NCBI RefSeq assembly: GCF_024171695.1
Contig: NZ_JAMTCF010000004.1
Coordinates: forward strand, 62,001-126,000
Direction of reading: 5' to 3'
From: Actinosynnema pretiosum
GTDB lineage: Bacteria; Actinomycetota; Actinomycetes; Mycobacteriales; Pseudonocardiaceae
DNA length: 64,000 nucleotides
The notes below the pieces were generated by a model. It was not told the origin of the DNA and did no database searches. It saw nothing but the letters and a program-made list of their open reading frames with translations. This document shows, piece by piece, positions 52,656-61,678 of this stretch (its first letter is position 1; every line of letters begins with the position of its first letter). The position numbers were made by a program, and so were the translations under genes.

Positions 52656-53861
52656 GTGCCGCGCACATCGCTGCCCGCCGAGGCGCTGGCGGCGGCCACC
52701 GCGCGGCTGGAGTACTTCGCGCCGCGCTGGCCGGAGGGACGTCAGCCGGTGCACACCTGCTACGTCCCGGCGGACCGCGTTCACCCGGACGTGGTGACCG
52801 AGTGGGGTGCGCAAGCGCTTGCCGCGCTGGAGGGTCACGCGCCCTCGCCCGAAGGGCTGGCCGAGCTGCTGGACCTGGAGCCCGCGCTCGCCGCCGACGT
52901 GCACGCCGGGGTGCGGGCCAAGCTGGCCGCCGAACCCGTCGAGGACCTGCGCATCGACTTCGAGGACGGCTACGGCTCGCGCCCCGACGACGAGGAGGAC
53001 GCCGACGCCGAGCGGACCGCGCTGCTGGTGCGGGCGTGGCTGGACGCCGGGGTCGCGCCCGGCCGGTTCGGGGTGCGGATCAAGTCCTTCGACACCCCCG
53101 AGCTGGTGCGGCGCGGCGTGCGCACGCTCGACGTGCTCCTGACCGCGCTCGGCGGGCCGCCGCCCGGCTTCGTGATCACCTTCCCGAAGGTGACCTCGCG
53201 GCGGCAGGTCGAGGTGTTCGGGGACGTGCTCGACCTGTTCGGCGTCCCGCTGCGGTTCGAGATCCAGGTCGAGACCACCCGGTCGGTGGTCGACGCGGCC
53301 GGGCTGCTCGCGCTGCCCGGCTACCTGGAGGCCGGGCGCGGGCGGGTCAGCGGGCTGCACTTCGGCACCTACGACTACACCGCCGGGTGCGGGCTCGGGG
53401 CCGCCCACCAGCACCTCGCGCACCCGGCCTGCGACTTCGCCCGGCACACCATGCAGCTCGCGGCGGCCGGGCGCGGGGTCGAGCTGTCCGACGGGTCCAC
53501 CAACGTGCTGCCGGTCGGTGACGCGGTCCGCGAGGGCTGGCGCACGCACTACCGGCTGGTGCGGCGCTCGCTCGCGCACGGCTTCCACCAGGGCTGGGAC
53601 CTGCACCCGGCGCAGCTGGTCACCCGGTACGCGGCGGTGCACGCCTACCACCGGGAGGGGCTGGCGACCTCGGCCGCGCGGCTGCGGGCCTACGCCGAGC
53701 GGGTGAGCGGGGCGGTGCTGGACGAGCCCGCGACCGCGCAGGCGCTGTCGGAGACGTTCGTGCGTGCGCTCGACTGCGGCGCGTTGACCCCCGAAGAGGT
53801 CAACGCTGTCACTGGTCTGGGCGTACCGGAGCTGCGGAACCTGGCCCGGCGTGGGCGGTGA
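52656..53861 (+). CDS. CitE/HpcH-like aldolase-fold protein (DUF6986 type)
   Basis: 401 residues from GTG 52656, one base after the aceB stop. TIM-barrel features of the HpcH/HpaI/CitE superfamily are visible: EDLRIDFEDGYGSRPDDEED (metal-binding acidic strand), FVITFPKVTSRRQVEVFG, PLRFEIQVETTRSVVDAAG (metal Glu) and GLHFGTYDYTAGCGL. Family members act on acyl-CoA thioesters or as malyl-type lyases. This subgroup is regularly beside malate synthase and AllR-type regulators in actinomycetes, so a role in glyoxylate or ureide catabolism is likely; the reaction is unknown. Confidence 0.83.
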   Translation: MPRTSLPAEALAAATARLEYFAPRWPEGRQPVHTCYVPADRVHPDVVTEWGAQALAALEGHAPSPEGLAELLDLEPALAADVHAGVRAKLAAEPVEDLRIDFEDGYGSRPDDEEDADAERTALLVRAWLDAGVAPGRFGVRIKSFDTPELVRRGVRTLDVLLTALGGPPPGFVITFPKVTSRRQVEVFGDVLDLFGVPLRFEIQVETTRSVVDAAGLLALPGYLEAGRGRVSGLHFGTYDYTAGCGLGAAHQHLAHPACDFARHTMQLAAAGRGVELSDGSTNVLPVGDAVREGWRTHYRLVRRSLAHGFHQGWDLHPAQLVTRYAAVHAYHREGLATSAARLRAYAERVSGAVLDEPATAQALSETFVRALDCGALTPEEVNAVTGLGVPELRNLARRGR

Positions 53862-53951
53862 CCGTCCCTCACGGTGATGGCTCTCGCTGGATTGGGTGAT
53901 AGTCCGCCATGCCGTGACCATGGTGGCCGCCGACGGGACAGTGTGGGGCGC

Positions 53952-54407
53952 ATGAGCGTACGAGCCGGGCTGTGGAGCGGGTTGCCGGACTTCGACAGCG
54001 CCGAGCACCGCTACCAGGTGGTGGGGTGCCCCGCGGACGTCGACGTGCTGATCGAGGCGCTGGGGGCTCCGGGGTGCAACGACGCGACCCTGGAGCACTT
54101 CGGCCGCGACACCGACGACGAGGGGGAGTGCGACCACAGCGTCGTGCTCGCCGTGCGCGGGGCGTGGGGGTACCTGCACTACGTCGACCCGGACTTCTCC
54201 GGGTGGCCGGTCGGGGACGAGCGGGCGCCGCACGTCAACGAGGCGTACACGGACTTCCCGCCGGGCGTCGGCGTGCCGCTGGACGTGCTGCGGTCGCTGG
54301 TGCTGGAGTTCCTGGCCACGGCGCGCAGGCCGGACGCGGTGCGGTGGTACACCGAGGCCGACCTGTTCCCGTCGTGGCGGATCAAGCGGTCCGCGATCCC
54401 GGACTAG
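53952..54407 (+). CDS. Imm1-like protein (orphan)
   Basis: 151 residues from ATG 53952. Pattern of Imm1 proteins: ADVDVLIEALGAPGCNDATL, a WGYLHYVDPDFSGWP strand, FPPGVGVPLDVLRSLVLEFL and ATARRPDAVRWYTE. It is more distant from the other three Imm1 genes in the window than they are from each other, and no toxin is adjacent. It lies between the CitE-like gene and the convergent uricase gene, unrelated to purine breakdown. Assignment is by motif order. Confidence 0.72.
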   Translation: MSVRAGLWSGLPDFDSAEHRYQVVGCPADVDVLIEALGAPGCNDATLEHFGRDTDDEGECDHSVVLAVRGAWGYLHYVDPDFSGWPVGDERAPHVNEAYTDFPPGVGVPLDVLRSLVLEFLATARRPDAVRWYTEADLFPSWRIKRSAIPD

Positions 54408-54459
54408 CCCGTTCGGGATCGCTCGGCCGGGTCCACCGGTTCGGGATCACTCGTTCGGG

Positions 54460-55341
54460 TCAGAACTCCCCGATCGAGTACCAGGCCAGCCCGGCGTCCT
54501 CGGCCTCCTCGCGCAGCGCCGAGCCCTCGATGAGCCCGTAGGGGCTCTCGGGCGCGTGGAACACCTCGTTGCGGTTCTCCAGGCCGAACGGGGACAGGTC
54601 CACCGGGACGTGGTGCTTGTTGGGCATGGACAGCCGCACCTCGGCGACCTCGGGGCGGGCCAGCAGCACGGCCTCCGCCATGGCGTAGAGGGTCTGCTGG
54701 AGCGAGAGGCTGTGCTTGTCGGCGAACGTGGACAGCAGCACCCGGCGGATCTCCGCGTAGCTGGTCGCCCAGTCGACGACCTCGTCCGAGGAGTAGCGCC
54801 AGCGCGCGGTGACCGAGGTGGCGAGCACGCGGTCGTCGGTCTCGGCGAGGGTGGTGAACTCGTCGCGCGGGAACCCGTGGAACTCCGAGCCGGTGGTCTT
54901 GAGCACCACGAGGTCCTTGAGCCCGGACACCACCCAGGCCCGGTCGTGGTCGACGGTCACGGCGGTGGTCCTGATCTCGCCGCCCGACCGGGTGAACGAG
55001 TGACCGTTGGTCTCGATGCGCTGCCAGAGGTGCTCGTCGACGAGCACGCGAGCCCCGGTGATCGCCGCCTGTCCCGCCACGAAGTGCCGCGCGAGGCGGA
55101 GGGCGAAGTCCTCGACCTGGTGGACGCCGTAGAGCTTGGCGAAGGCGTAGGCGGTGTTCTTCTGTGTGTCGGTGGCGAGCACCTTGGCGTTGTCGCCGGT
55201 CAGGTGGGTGTCGGCGAGGTCGCCGCGCAGCGAGGTGCTGACGGTGAGGTCTTTTATCGAATGAGTGTCACCGTCACGAGTGACGGACACGAGCCGAACC
55301 TCGGCCTTGCCGTACTGGTTGGGCCCCAGGACGATCCCCAT
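54460..55341 (-). CDS. pucL: Urate oxidase (uricase)
   Basis: 293 residues from ATG 55341; GAGGAG 8 bases upstream decides this over TTG 55356. Oxidises urate to 5-hydroxyisourate without cofactor. Signatures: GPNQYGKAEVRLVSVTRDGD, TDTQKNTAYAFAK (catalytic Thr/Lys region), VLKTTGSEFHGFPRDEFTTL, and the final MPNKHHVPVDLSPFGLEN. It follows uraD by 11 bases in one operon. The usual hydroxyisourate hydrolase gene between them is absent. Confidence 0.95.
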   Translation of the reverse strand: MGIVLGPNQYGKAEVRLVSVTRDGDTHSIKDLTVSTSLRGDLADTHLTGDNAKVLATDTQKNTAYAFAKLYGVHQVEDFALRLARHFVAGQAAITGARVLVDEHLWQRIETNGHSFTRSGGEIRTTAVTVDHDRAWVVSGLKDLVVLKTTGSEFHGFPRDEFTTLAETDDRVLATSVTARWRYSSDEVVDWATSYAEIRRVLLSTFADKHSLSLQQTLYAMAEAVLLARPEVAEVRLSMPNKHHVPVDLSPFGLENRNEVFHAPESPYGLIEGSALREEAEDAGLAWYSIGEF

Positions 55342-55352
55342 CGGGTGACTCC

Positions 55353-55865
55353 TCAACGTCGGTGCGGTGGTTGCCTCTCGCGGTCGACCAGCTTCCGCAG
55401 CCGGATCGCGGCGATCCGGCAGAGCTCCCGGTTGACGACCCGCAGCTCGAAGGCCGGTTCGTTCCCCATCCGCGCGGCCAGCGACGCGAGCACGTCCGCC
55501 CCGCTCAACCCGGTGGCGCAGATGAGGAAGACGTGCCCGAACCGGGCCTCGTAACGAGCGTTGGCGTCGACCAGCAGTCCGGACGCCGAGCCGTCCACCC
55601 CGGACTGCTCCCCGTCCGACCAGGCGGCGGAGGACCCGCGCCCGCGCTCGCCGATGCGGGGGTGGTGCGCGATGGCGGCGAGGACCTCGTCGTCGGACAG
55701 CACGACGTCGGCGGCGGCGACAAGGGCGTCGACCTCGCCGAACGGCCGAGCGGCGAGCACCCCATCACCCCACCGGGGAACCGCGAGGCAGTCGAGCACC
55801 AGGGGCCGCAGCACGTCGACGTCCGCCGAGTCGAACCACCCGATCCCGCTGTCCGCACCGGTCAT
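55353..55865 (-). CDS. uraD: 2-oxo-4-hydroxy-4-carboxy-5-ureidoimidazoline decarboxylase
   Basis: 170 residues from ATG 55865, with GGAGG 10 bases upstream; GTG 55871 is closer to the site but spaced only 4. Third urate-degradation step, giving (S)-allantoin. Key features: DEVLAAIAHHPRIGER with the catalytic His, SGLLVDANARYEARFGHVFL, LICATGLSGADVLASLAARM and ELRVVNRELCRIAAIRLRKL. First gene of the uraD-pucL operon. The upstream 788-base region carries two LacI-type palindromes. Confidence 0.93.
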   Translation of the reverse strand: MTGADSGIGWFDSADVDVLRPLVLDCLAVPRWGDGVLAARPFGEVDALVAAADVVLSDDEVLAAIAHHPRIGERGRGSSAAWSDGEQSGVDGSASGLLVDANARYEARFGHVFLICATGLSGADVLASLAARMGNEPAFELRVVNRELCRIAAIRLRKLVDRERQPPHRR

Positions 55866-56000
55866 GGGCACTCACCCTCCGGGGACGACTGCGCGGGCCC
55901 GACCCAGGGCGACGGTAGGAGCGGCTCGGAAGCCCTGTCAACCGGAGACGGGCAGGCCCTTCGGACGGGGGAGGGGCGCGGGTTCCGGTGCCGGGGAGGC

Positions 56001-56018
56001 CATGAGAGCGCTCTCATG
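56001..56018. promoter_or_regulatory. LacI-family operator-like palindrome 1
   Basis: CATGAGAGCGCTCTCATG is an exact 18-bp palindrome with the GAGCGCTC core favoured by actinobacterial LacI-family regulators. It lies 136 bases upstream of uraD. Confidence 0.65.
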
Positions 56019-56156
56019 CCACAAGCCGCCAAACTTGCCACAACTTGCCACCAAAATGGCAAGCCGCCACCCCTCTGCCCGCCACCCCACCAAGCCCATC
56101 ACCACCACCTACTGCTGCCCACGCCCCGCCGTTGCCACCTGCTGACCGCCACCCGC

Positions 56157-56316
56157 CATAGGCCGCCCGCTGTCGTCATAGACCGCCTACCGCCGCCATA
56201 AGCCACTTGCCACCGTCATAGGTCGCTCGCTGTTGTCATAGGTCGCCGCCACCCGCCGCTGCCATAGGTCGCTCGCCATCTGCCGTCCGCCATAGGCTGC
56301 TCGCTAACGTCATAGG
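56157..56316. repeat. Array of eight CATAGG-cored direct repeats, about 20-bp period
   Basis: CATA occurs at 56157, 56177, 56197, 56217, 56237, 56263, 56291 and 56311: five copies exactly 20 apart, then 26, 28 and 20. The surrounding unit is roughly GTCATAGGTCGCTCGCTGTT with drift. Six of the eight read CATAGG; the others are CATAGA and CATAAG. There are no spacers, so it is not CRISPR. It may be a cluster of protein-binding sites phased about two helical turns apart, or a decayed tandem repeat. Confidence 0.75.
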
Positions 56317-56462
56317 CCAGCAGTAACCCGTCCCCCGGATGCCCTCCCCGCCCCGCCGCCTTGTTGCCGCCCTGCGTCCTCGTTTCTGCCTGCCTCCGCT
56401 GCCCGCCGCTTTTTGCCTGCGCACCCCTCCACGTTCGGGGCCACCAGCCGAGCCCGATGCCG

Positions 56463-56480
56463 GTGGGAGCGCTCTCACCA
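56463..56480. promoter_or_regulatory. LacI-family operator-like palindrome 2
   Basis: GGTGGGAGCGCTCTCACC is palindromic except at one position pair and shares the GGAGCGCTC core with palindrome 1. It lies about 174 bases before allB. No LacI gene is in the window. Confidence 0.65.
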
Positions 56481-56653
56481 GCACCGTCCCCGCGCGCGAA
56501 CCACACCCCCGCCCCGACTGACACCCCCGGAAGGCCGCACCGCCCCCTCCACCCCGCGCCATTCCGGAACACCGAACCCCACCTGCCGCCAACCGGGAGA
56601 CCACCGCCCCGCAGCCCTCGCCCGCACACCCGGTGGCCGGCACCCTGACCCGC

Positions 56654-58084
56654 ATGGACCTGGTCTTCCGCGCGAAGCGCGTGATCACGCCGGACGGCGA
56701 GATCAGCGCCGACGTCGGCGTGGCGGACGGCCGCATCACCGCCGTCGCCCCCCACCCGAACCAGACCACCCCCCACCCCGCCACCCCGACCTCCACCGCC
56801 ACCCCGACCTCCACAGAGCCAGCCCCCGCAGCCCCAACCCCCACCCCCGTCACCCCCGCCACCCTCATCCGCGAAGCCCTCCGCGCAGGCGCCCAGCTCA
56901 TCGAGCTCCCCGACGACGAGGTCCTCATCCCCGGCCTCGTCGACACCCACGTGCACGTCAACGACCCCGGTCGCGCCGACTGGGAGGGCTTCCCCACCGC
57001 CACGCTCGCCGCCGCCGCCGGTGGGGTCACCACGATCGTCGACATGCCCCTCAACAGCCTCCCCCCGACCACCACCCCCGCCGCCCTCGACGTCAAGCTC
57101 GACGCCGCGCGCGGGCGGGTGCACGTCGACGTCGGCTTCTGGGGCGGGCTCGTCCCCGGCAACGGCGACCAGCTCGCCGCGCTCGCCGCGCGGGGCGTCT
57201 TCGGGTTCAAGTGCTTCCTCGCGCACTCCGGTGTGGACGAGTTCCCGCACGTCGACGTCCCCCAGCTCCGCGCCGCCCTGGCCTTCCTGCCGCGCGACCT
57301 GCCGGTCGTCGTCCACGCCGAGGACCCCGGCCACCTCGCCGAACCGGTCGACGGCGACTACCCCGGCTTCCTCGCCTCCCGCCCGCACGCCGCCGAGCAG
57401 CGCGCCGTCGCCGACGTCATCGCCGCCGCCCGCGACACCGGCCACCGCCTGCACGTCCTGCACGTCTCCAGCGCCCGCGCGGCGGCCGACATCGCTCGGG
57501 CCAAGCGCGACGGCGTCCCCGTCACCGCCGAGACCTGCCCGCACTACCTCAGCTTCACCGCCGAGGAGATCCCCGAGGGCGCCACCGCGTTCAAGTGCTG
57601 CCCCCCGATCCGCGAGGCCGCCAACCGCGAGCTGCTCTGGGCCGCCCTGCGCGACGGCGCGCTCGACCTCGTCGTCAGCGACCACTCGCCGTGCACGCCC
57701 GACCTCAAGCGCGGCGACTTCGCCACCGCCTGGGGCGGCGTGGCGAGCCTCCAGCTGGGCCTCCCGGCGGTGTGGACGCAGGCCCGCCGCCGGGGGTTCG
57801 CGCTCACCGACGTGGTCCGCTGGACGTCCACGGCCCCCGCCGACTTCGTCGGCCTGCCGCAGAAGGGCCGCATCGCGCCCGGCGCGGACGCCGACCTGTG
57901 CGCGTTCGCCCCCGACGCCGCCTTCGTCGTGGACCGCGCCGAGCTGCGCCACCGCAACCCGGTCACCGCCTACCACGGCCTGCCGCTGGCGGGCGTGGTG
58001 CGGCGGACCTGGCTGCGCGGGCGGCCGATCACCGGGGACGCGCCGTCCGGGCGGTTCCTGACCCGAGGCGGAGGAGCGGCATGA
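56654..58084 (+). CDS. allB: Allantoinase
   Basis: 476 residues from ATG 56654. Opens the allantoin ring to allantoate. Amidohydrolase metal sites are present: [10 protein letters not shown] (H-x-H), [13 protein letters not shown] with the Lys that is carboxylated, [21 protein letters not shown] and [14 protein letters not shown] (catalytic Asp). Residues about 35-80 hold an extra Thr/Pro/Ala-rich stretch ([20 protein letters not shown] and onwards) between the N-terminal strands and the barrel that is not typical of the family. Overlaps the allantoicase start by four bases. Confidence 0.93.
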   Translation: MDLVFRAKRVITPDGEISADVGVADGRITAVAPHPNQTTPHPATPTSTATPTSTEPAPAAPTPTPVTPATLIREALRAGAQLIELPDDEVLIPGLVDTHVHVNDPGRADWEGFPTATLAAAAGGVTTIVDMPLNSLPPTTTPAALDVKLDAARGRVHVDVGFWGGLVPGNGDQLAALAARGVFGFKCFLAHSGVDEFPHVDVPQLRAALAFLPRDLPVVVHAEDPGHLAEPVDGDYPGFLASRPHAAEQRAVADVIAAARDTGHRLHVLHVSSARAAADIARAKRDGVPVTAETCPHYLSFTAEEIPEGATAFKCCPPIREAANRELLWAALRDGALDLVVSDHSPCTPDLKRGDFATAWGGVASLQLGLPAVWTQARRRGFALTDVVRWTSTAPADFVGLPQKGRIAPGADADLCAFAPDAAFVVDRAELRHRNPVTAYHGLPLAGVVRRTWLRGRPITGDAPSGRFLTRGGGAA

Positions 58085-59076
58085 GCGCACCGGAGTGGAC
58101 CAGGCTGCCGGACCTGGCGTCGCGCGGCGTCGGCGGCGGCGTGGTGTGGGCGAACGACGAGTTCTTCGCCGAGCGGGAGAACCTGGTCGCCCGCGCCGAA
58201 CCGGTCTTCCGCCCGCAGACGTTCGGCAACAAGGGCCAGGTGTACGACGGCTGGGAGACCCGCCGCCGCCGCGAGCCCGGCGACGACGCGGCGGTCGTGC
58301 GCCTCGGCCTGCCCGGCGTGGTGCGGGGCGTGGTCGTGGACACCGCGTTCTTCACCGGCAACCACCCGGTCGCCGCGACCGTCGAGGCCACCTCCGCGCC
58401 CGGCCACCCCGATCCGTCCGAACTGGACGGCTGGCAGGTGCTGGTCCCGCGCGCCCCGCTCGGCGGCGACCGCAAGCACCACTTCGACGTCACCGCCGAA
58501 CACCGCTTCACGCACGTGCGCCTCACCGCCCACCCGGACGGCGGCATCGCCCGGCTGCGCGTGCACGGCGAGCCGGTGCCGGACCCGGACCTGCTGGTCC
58601 CCGGCGCGGTCGACCTGGCCGCGCTGGAGAACGGCGCCCGCGTCGTCGGGTGCAGCAACATGTTCTACGGCTCGCCCACCAACCTCATCGCACCCGGCCA
58701 GGCCGCCGTGATGGGGGAGGGCTGGGAGACCGCGCGCCGCCGCGACGACGGCAACGACTGGGTCGAGGTGGAGCTGGCCGGGCAGGGCGTGGTGGCGCTC
58801 GCCGAGCTGGACACCAGCCACTTCAAGGGGAACGCGCCCGGTTGGGCGTCGGTGCGCGGTCGGGACGGCGACGGCGACTGGTTCGACCTGCTGCCCCGGA
58901 CCCGCCTGCAACCCGACACCCGCCACCGGTTCCGCGTCCGGGTCCCCGAAGCGGTGACGCGCGCGCGGCTCGACATCTTCCCGGACGGCGGCATGGCCCG
59001 GCTGCGGCTCGTCGGGGCGCTCACCGACGCCGGGCTGACCGCGCTCGCACGGCGTTTCCAGGACCTGTCGAGCTGA
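58081..59076 (+). CDS. alc: Allantoicase
   Basis: 331 residues from ATG 58081 (ATGA overlap with allB, GGAGG upstream). Splits allantoate to urea and ureidoglycolate. The two repeated jelly-roll domains are visible: first half [16 protein letters not shown] and [12 protein letters not shown], second half [20 protein letters not shown] and [16 protein letters not shown], with ARLRVHGEP and ARLRLVGAL ending each half. Last gene of the allB operon. A urease or ureidoglycolate lyase gene is not in the window. Confidence 0.94.
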   Translation: MSAPEWTRLPDLASRGVGGGVVWANDEFFAERENLVARAEPVFRPQTFGNKGQVYDGWETRRRREPGDDAAVVRLGLPGVVRGVVVDTAFFTGNHPVAATVEATSAPGHPDPSELDGWQVLVPRAPLGGDRKHHFDVTAEHRFTHVRLTAHPDGGIARLRVHGEPVPDPDLLVPGAVDLAALENGARVVGCSNMFYGSPTNLIAPGQAAVMGEGWETARRRDDGNDWVEVELAGQGVVALAELDTSHFKGNAPGWASVRGRDGDGDWFDLLPRTRLQPDTRHRFRVRVPEAVTRARLDIFPDGGMARLRLVGALTDAGLTALARRFQDLSS

Positions 59077-59157
59077 ACCCCCATTTTGTGGATCTCCCGT
59101 AGTCCTGTGGGGTGACGGGGCGGTGGAACCGCCACCGGCATCGCGGAAGCCCAACCG

Positions 59158-59625
59158 GGAGGAGATCCGGGCTACCGGGCGGACCTCGCCCTGGCGCGCC
59201 GCGCCGCCGACGACCCGGCCGAGCGCGAGGGCGTGCTGCTCATCAACCCCGGCGGTCCCGGCGGTTCGGACGTGGACTTCGCGCTCGTGGCCGAGAACTG
59301 CTTCAGCCCGGAGGACTTGGCGAGCTTCGACGTCGTCGGCGTGGACCCGCGCGGCATGGCGCTGAGCGCGTTCTACGGCCCAGGCTGGGCGCGGCCGGCG
59401 ACCACCCTGACCCGGCTTGACTCGCCGGGCCGGCCCTCTTCGGCGTGGCGGAGCCGGAGCTGGGCCTCACCGCGATGGGCTCGGTGTTCTGCCAGGACTG
59501 GGCGCTGCCGGTGCGGGACCACGCGGAGTTCCAGGAGATCACCGAGCGCAGCCTGGCGCTGTCCTCGAACACACGCGGCTCGGTGCTGGGGCAAGCCGCG
59601 GCTGCCGGGCGCGCGCGGTGGTTGA
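59158..59625 (+). pseudogene. Remnant of an alpha/beta hydrolase (tripeptidyl-aminopeptidase type)
   Basis: Two pieces in different frames match the intact gene that follows. The first (59161-59371) reads ADLALARRAADDPAEREGVL, INPGGPGGSDVDFALVAEN and DVVGVDPRGMA. The second (59445-59600), shifted in frame, reads GSVFCQDWALPVRDHAEFQE and SLALSSNTRGSVLGQAAA. The nucleophile region between them is deleted and no signal peptide is present. It is a decayed tandem copy of 59790-61544. Confidence 0.78.
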
Positions 59626-59789
59626 GGCGCGCTGCCGCTGGTGGGCTGATCGCGGCGCGCCCCCGCCGTTCGGGCTCAGGGCGAACCCCGCCGGATCTCG
59701 GGGGCGGGCGGCGACTTGCGGCGGATGCGACCGGGAACGCCCGCGCGGCACCCTTCTGGCGTTGATCAAGCCTTCGACCAGGAGGAACC

Positions 59790-61544
59790 GTGCGAAGAAC
59801 CCCGTGGGCGCCCGTCGTGGCCACCGCGCTCGTCGCCGCGCTGGCCGCCCCCGCCGCCGCTGAACCCGCCGCCGCTGAACCCGCCGCCGCTGAACCCGCC
59901 GCCGTGACCCCCGCCGCCGTGACCCCCGCCGCCGTGACCCCCGCCGCCGCTGAACCCGCCGCCGTGACCCCCGCCGCCGTGAACCAGGGCGCCACCCCGA
60001 CCCCCGCTTCGACCACCGAGACCACCGAGACCTCCGCCGCCGACCCCGACCCCGGCTACCGCGCCCCGATCACCTGGTTCCCGTGCCCGGAGGACGCCAC
60101 CGCCGAGTGCGGGACCACCCCGATGCCCGTGGACTGGAAGCGCCCCGGCGGCGCCCGGTTCGACCTCGCGATCGCCCGCCGCGCCGCGACGGACCCGGCC
60201 GCGCGCGAGGGCGTCCTGCTGGTCACGCTGGGCGGTCCCGGCGGGTCCGGTGTGGACTTCGCGCTCGCCGCCCACCGCTACTTCAGCCCCGAGGTGCTGC
60301 GCCGCTTCGACGTCGTCGGGGTGGACCCGCGCGGCGTCGCCCGCAGCCACCCCGTGGTCTGCTCGGCGGCCAAGCTCGCCCAGGCGCCCTCGCCCAAGCC
60401 CGCGAACCAGGCCGAGTTCACCGCCCTCGCCCGCCACAACCGCGAGCTGGCCGCCGACTGCCGCGCCCGCACCGGCCCGCTGCACGACCACGTCGACGCG
60501 CTCAGCGTGGTCGCCGACCTGGACGCGCTGCGCAGGTCGTTGGGGGAGCGCAGGATCAGCCACTTCGCCCTGTCCTACAGCACCCTGTACGGCCAGCTGC
60601 ACGCCGAGGCGCACGGCGACCGGGTGCGCGCGGTGGTCCTGGACAGCGTCATGGACCACAGCCTGGACATCGGCCGCTTCGTGGAGACCGAGGCCGCCGC
60701 CGCCGAGGACTCGTTCACCGAGTTCGTCGCCTGGTGCGGGCGGGCGCCCGAGTGCGCGCTGCACGGCCGCGACGTGGTCGCCCTGTGGCACGGCCTGCTG
60801 GCGCGGGCCGAGCGCGGCGAGCTGCCCGACCCGGACCGGCCGGGCGCGGCGCTGACCGCCGACGCCGTCCGCGAGTCCGCGTTCGTCGACGGCTTCTACC
60901 TGCCGGACTGGTCGGGCCTGGCCACCCGCCTGGCCGCGCTGGACGCCGCACCCGCGCCCACCGGACCGCCGACCGCGCCGACGCCAGCGCCAGCACCAGC
61001 ACCAGCACCAGCACCAGCACCAGCGCCCGCGTTCACGACCGCGCCGCCCGCGCTCGTGCCGCCCGCACCCGGCCCGGACCGCCCCACCACCCCCGCCGAG
61101 GTCGTCCCGCACCCGTTCCCCGCCGTGTTCTGCCTGGACTGGAGCGTCCCGATCCGCGACCACCGCGCGTTCGCCGCCCTCACCGCCCGAGCCGCCCGCG
61201 CGGCCCCGAACATGGGCGGCTCCCCGCTGAACACCCAGGTCCTGGCCTCCTGCGTCGGCCGGGCCGACGACGTCGTCGTCCCCCAGCGCGACCTCGACCT
61301 GTCGGACTCCCCGAAGCTCCTGCTGCTCAACGCCCGCCACGACCCGGCCACCGCGCACGCCTGGGCCGCAGGCGTCCACCGCCGCAACCGCGCCTCCACC
61401 GCCCTGCTCACCTACGAGGGCTGGGGCCACGGCGTCTACGACCGCAGCGCGTGCACCAGGTCTGCCACCGACGCCTACCTCCTGCGCCTGACCGCGCCCG
61501 CCAAGCCCGTGACCTGCCCCGCCGTCACCCCGACCGGACCCTGA
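59790..61544 (+). CDS. Secreted alpha/beta hydrolase (tripeptidyl-aminopeptidase-like)
   Basis: 584 residues from GTG 59790, with AGGAGGAA 4 bases upstream. Signal peptide (MRRTPWAPVVATALVAALAA) is followed by about nine AAEPA/AVTPA repeats, then the hydrolase: TLGGPGGSGVDFALA (oxyanion region), FDVVGVDPRGVARSHP, HFALSYSTLYGQLHAEAHGD (Ser nucleophile, but A-x-S-x-S in place of G-x-S-x-G), an Ala-Pro repeat linker (~390-410), and C-terminal NARHDPATAHAW (Asp) and YEGWGHGVYD (His). Family members release tripeptides from exported proteins; the altered nucleophile elbow may change activity. Confidence 0.85.
   Translation: MRRTPWAPVVATALVAALAAPAAAEPAAAEPAAAEPAAVTPAAVTPAAVTPAAAEPAAVTPAAVNQGATPTPASTTETTETSAADPDPGYRAPITWFPCPEDATAECGTTPMPVDWKRPGGARFDLAIARRAATDPAAREGVLLVTLGGPGGSGVDFALAAHRYFSPEVLRRFDVVGVDPRGVARSHPVVCSAAKLAQAPSPKPANQAEFTALARHNRELAADCRARTGPLHDHVDALSVVADLDALRRSLGERRISHFALSYSTLYGQLHAEAHGDRVRAVVLDSVMDHSLDIGRFVETEAAAAEDSFTEFVAWCGRAPECALHGRDVVALWHGLLARAERGELPDPDRPGAALTADAVRESAFVDGFYLPDWSGLATRLAALDAAPAPTGPPTAPTPAPAPAPAPAPAPAPAFTTAPPALVPPAPGPDRPTTPAEVVPHPFPAVFCLDWSVPIRDHRAFAALTARAARAAPNMGGSPLNTQVLASCVGRADDVVVPQRDLDLSDSPKLLLLNARHDPATAHAWAAGVHRRNRASTALLTYEGWGHGVYDRSACTRSATDAYLLRLTAPAKPVTCPAVTPTGP
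59851..59985 (+). repeat. 15-bp tandem repeats coding AAEPA/AVTPA
   Basis: About nine units of CCCGCCGCCGCTGAA or its GTGACC variant, in frame after the signal peptide. A shorter 6-bp CCAGCA array (about 60985-61022) lies later in the same gene. Confidence 0.65.
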
Positions 61545-61678
61545 TCACCACCCGGTGACCGACCGTCGCTCCGTCCCACGACCGCGCCACCGCGCCGTCC
61601 GGACGGGGTGACCCCCGGCACCGTCCGTCACCGGAAGAACGGCCCGATTCCGGTACCGCCGGGTGAAGAATTCCTGCC

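Larger units (their letters stand above)
55866..56653. promoter_or_regulatory. Divergent control region between uraD-pucL and allB-alc operons
   Basis: 788 bases without a credible gene. It contains two near-identical LacI-type palindromes (56001-56018, 56463-56480) and between them the CATAGG repeat array (56157-56316). The plus strand from 56020 to 56330 is C-rich with repeated GCCGCCA-like words. Confidence 0.6.

Noticed and set aside
56157-56316. CATAGG array as a CRISPR
   Set aside because: Units are contiguous about 20-bp repeats with no separate spacers and irregular steps, and no cas genes are present.
56216-58090. 624-codon minus-strand frame across allB and the CATAGG array
   Set aside because: Shadow of allantoinase; Gly/Val-rich translation with no ribosome site or domain.
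59445-59765. Stand-alone small gene with a VFCQDWALPVRDH segment
   Set aside because: It aligns with the C-terminal part of the downstream hydrolase and is better explained as one half of a broken copy.
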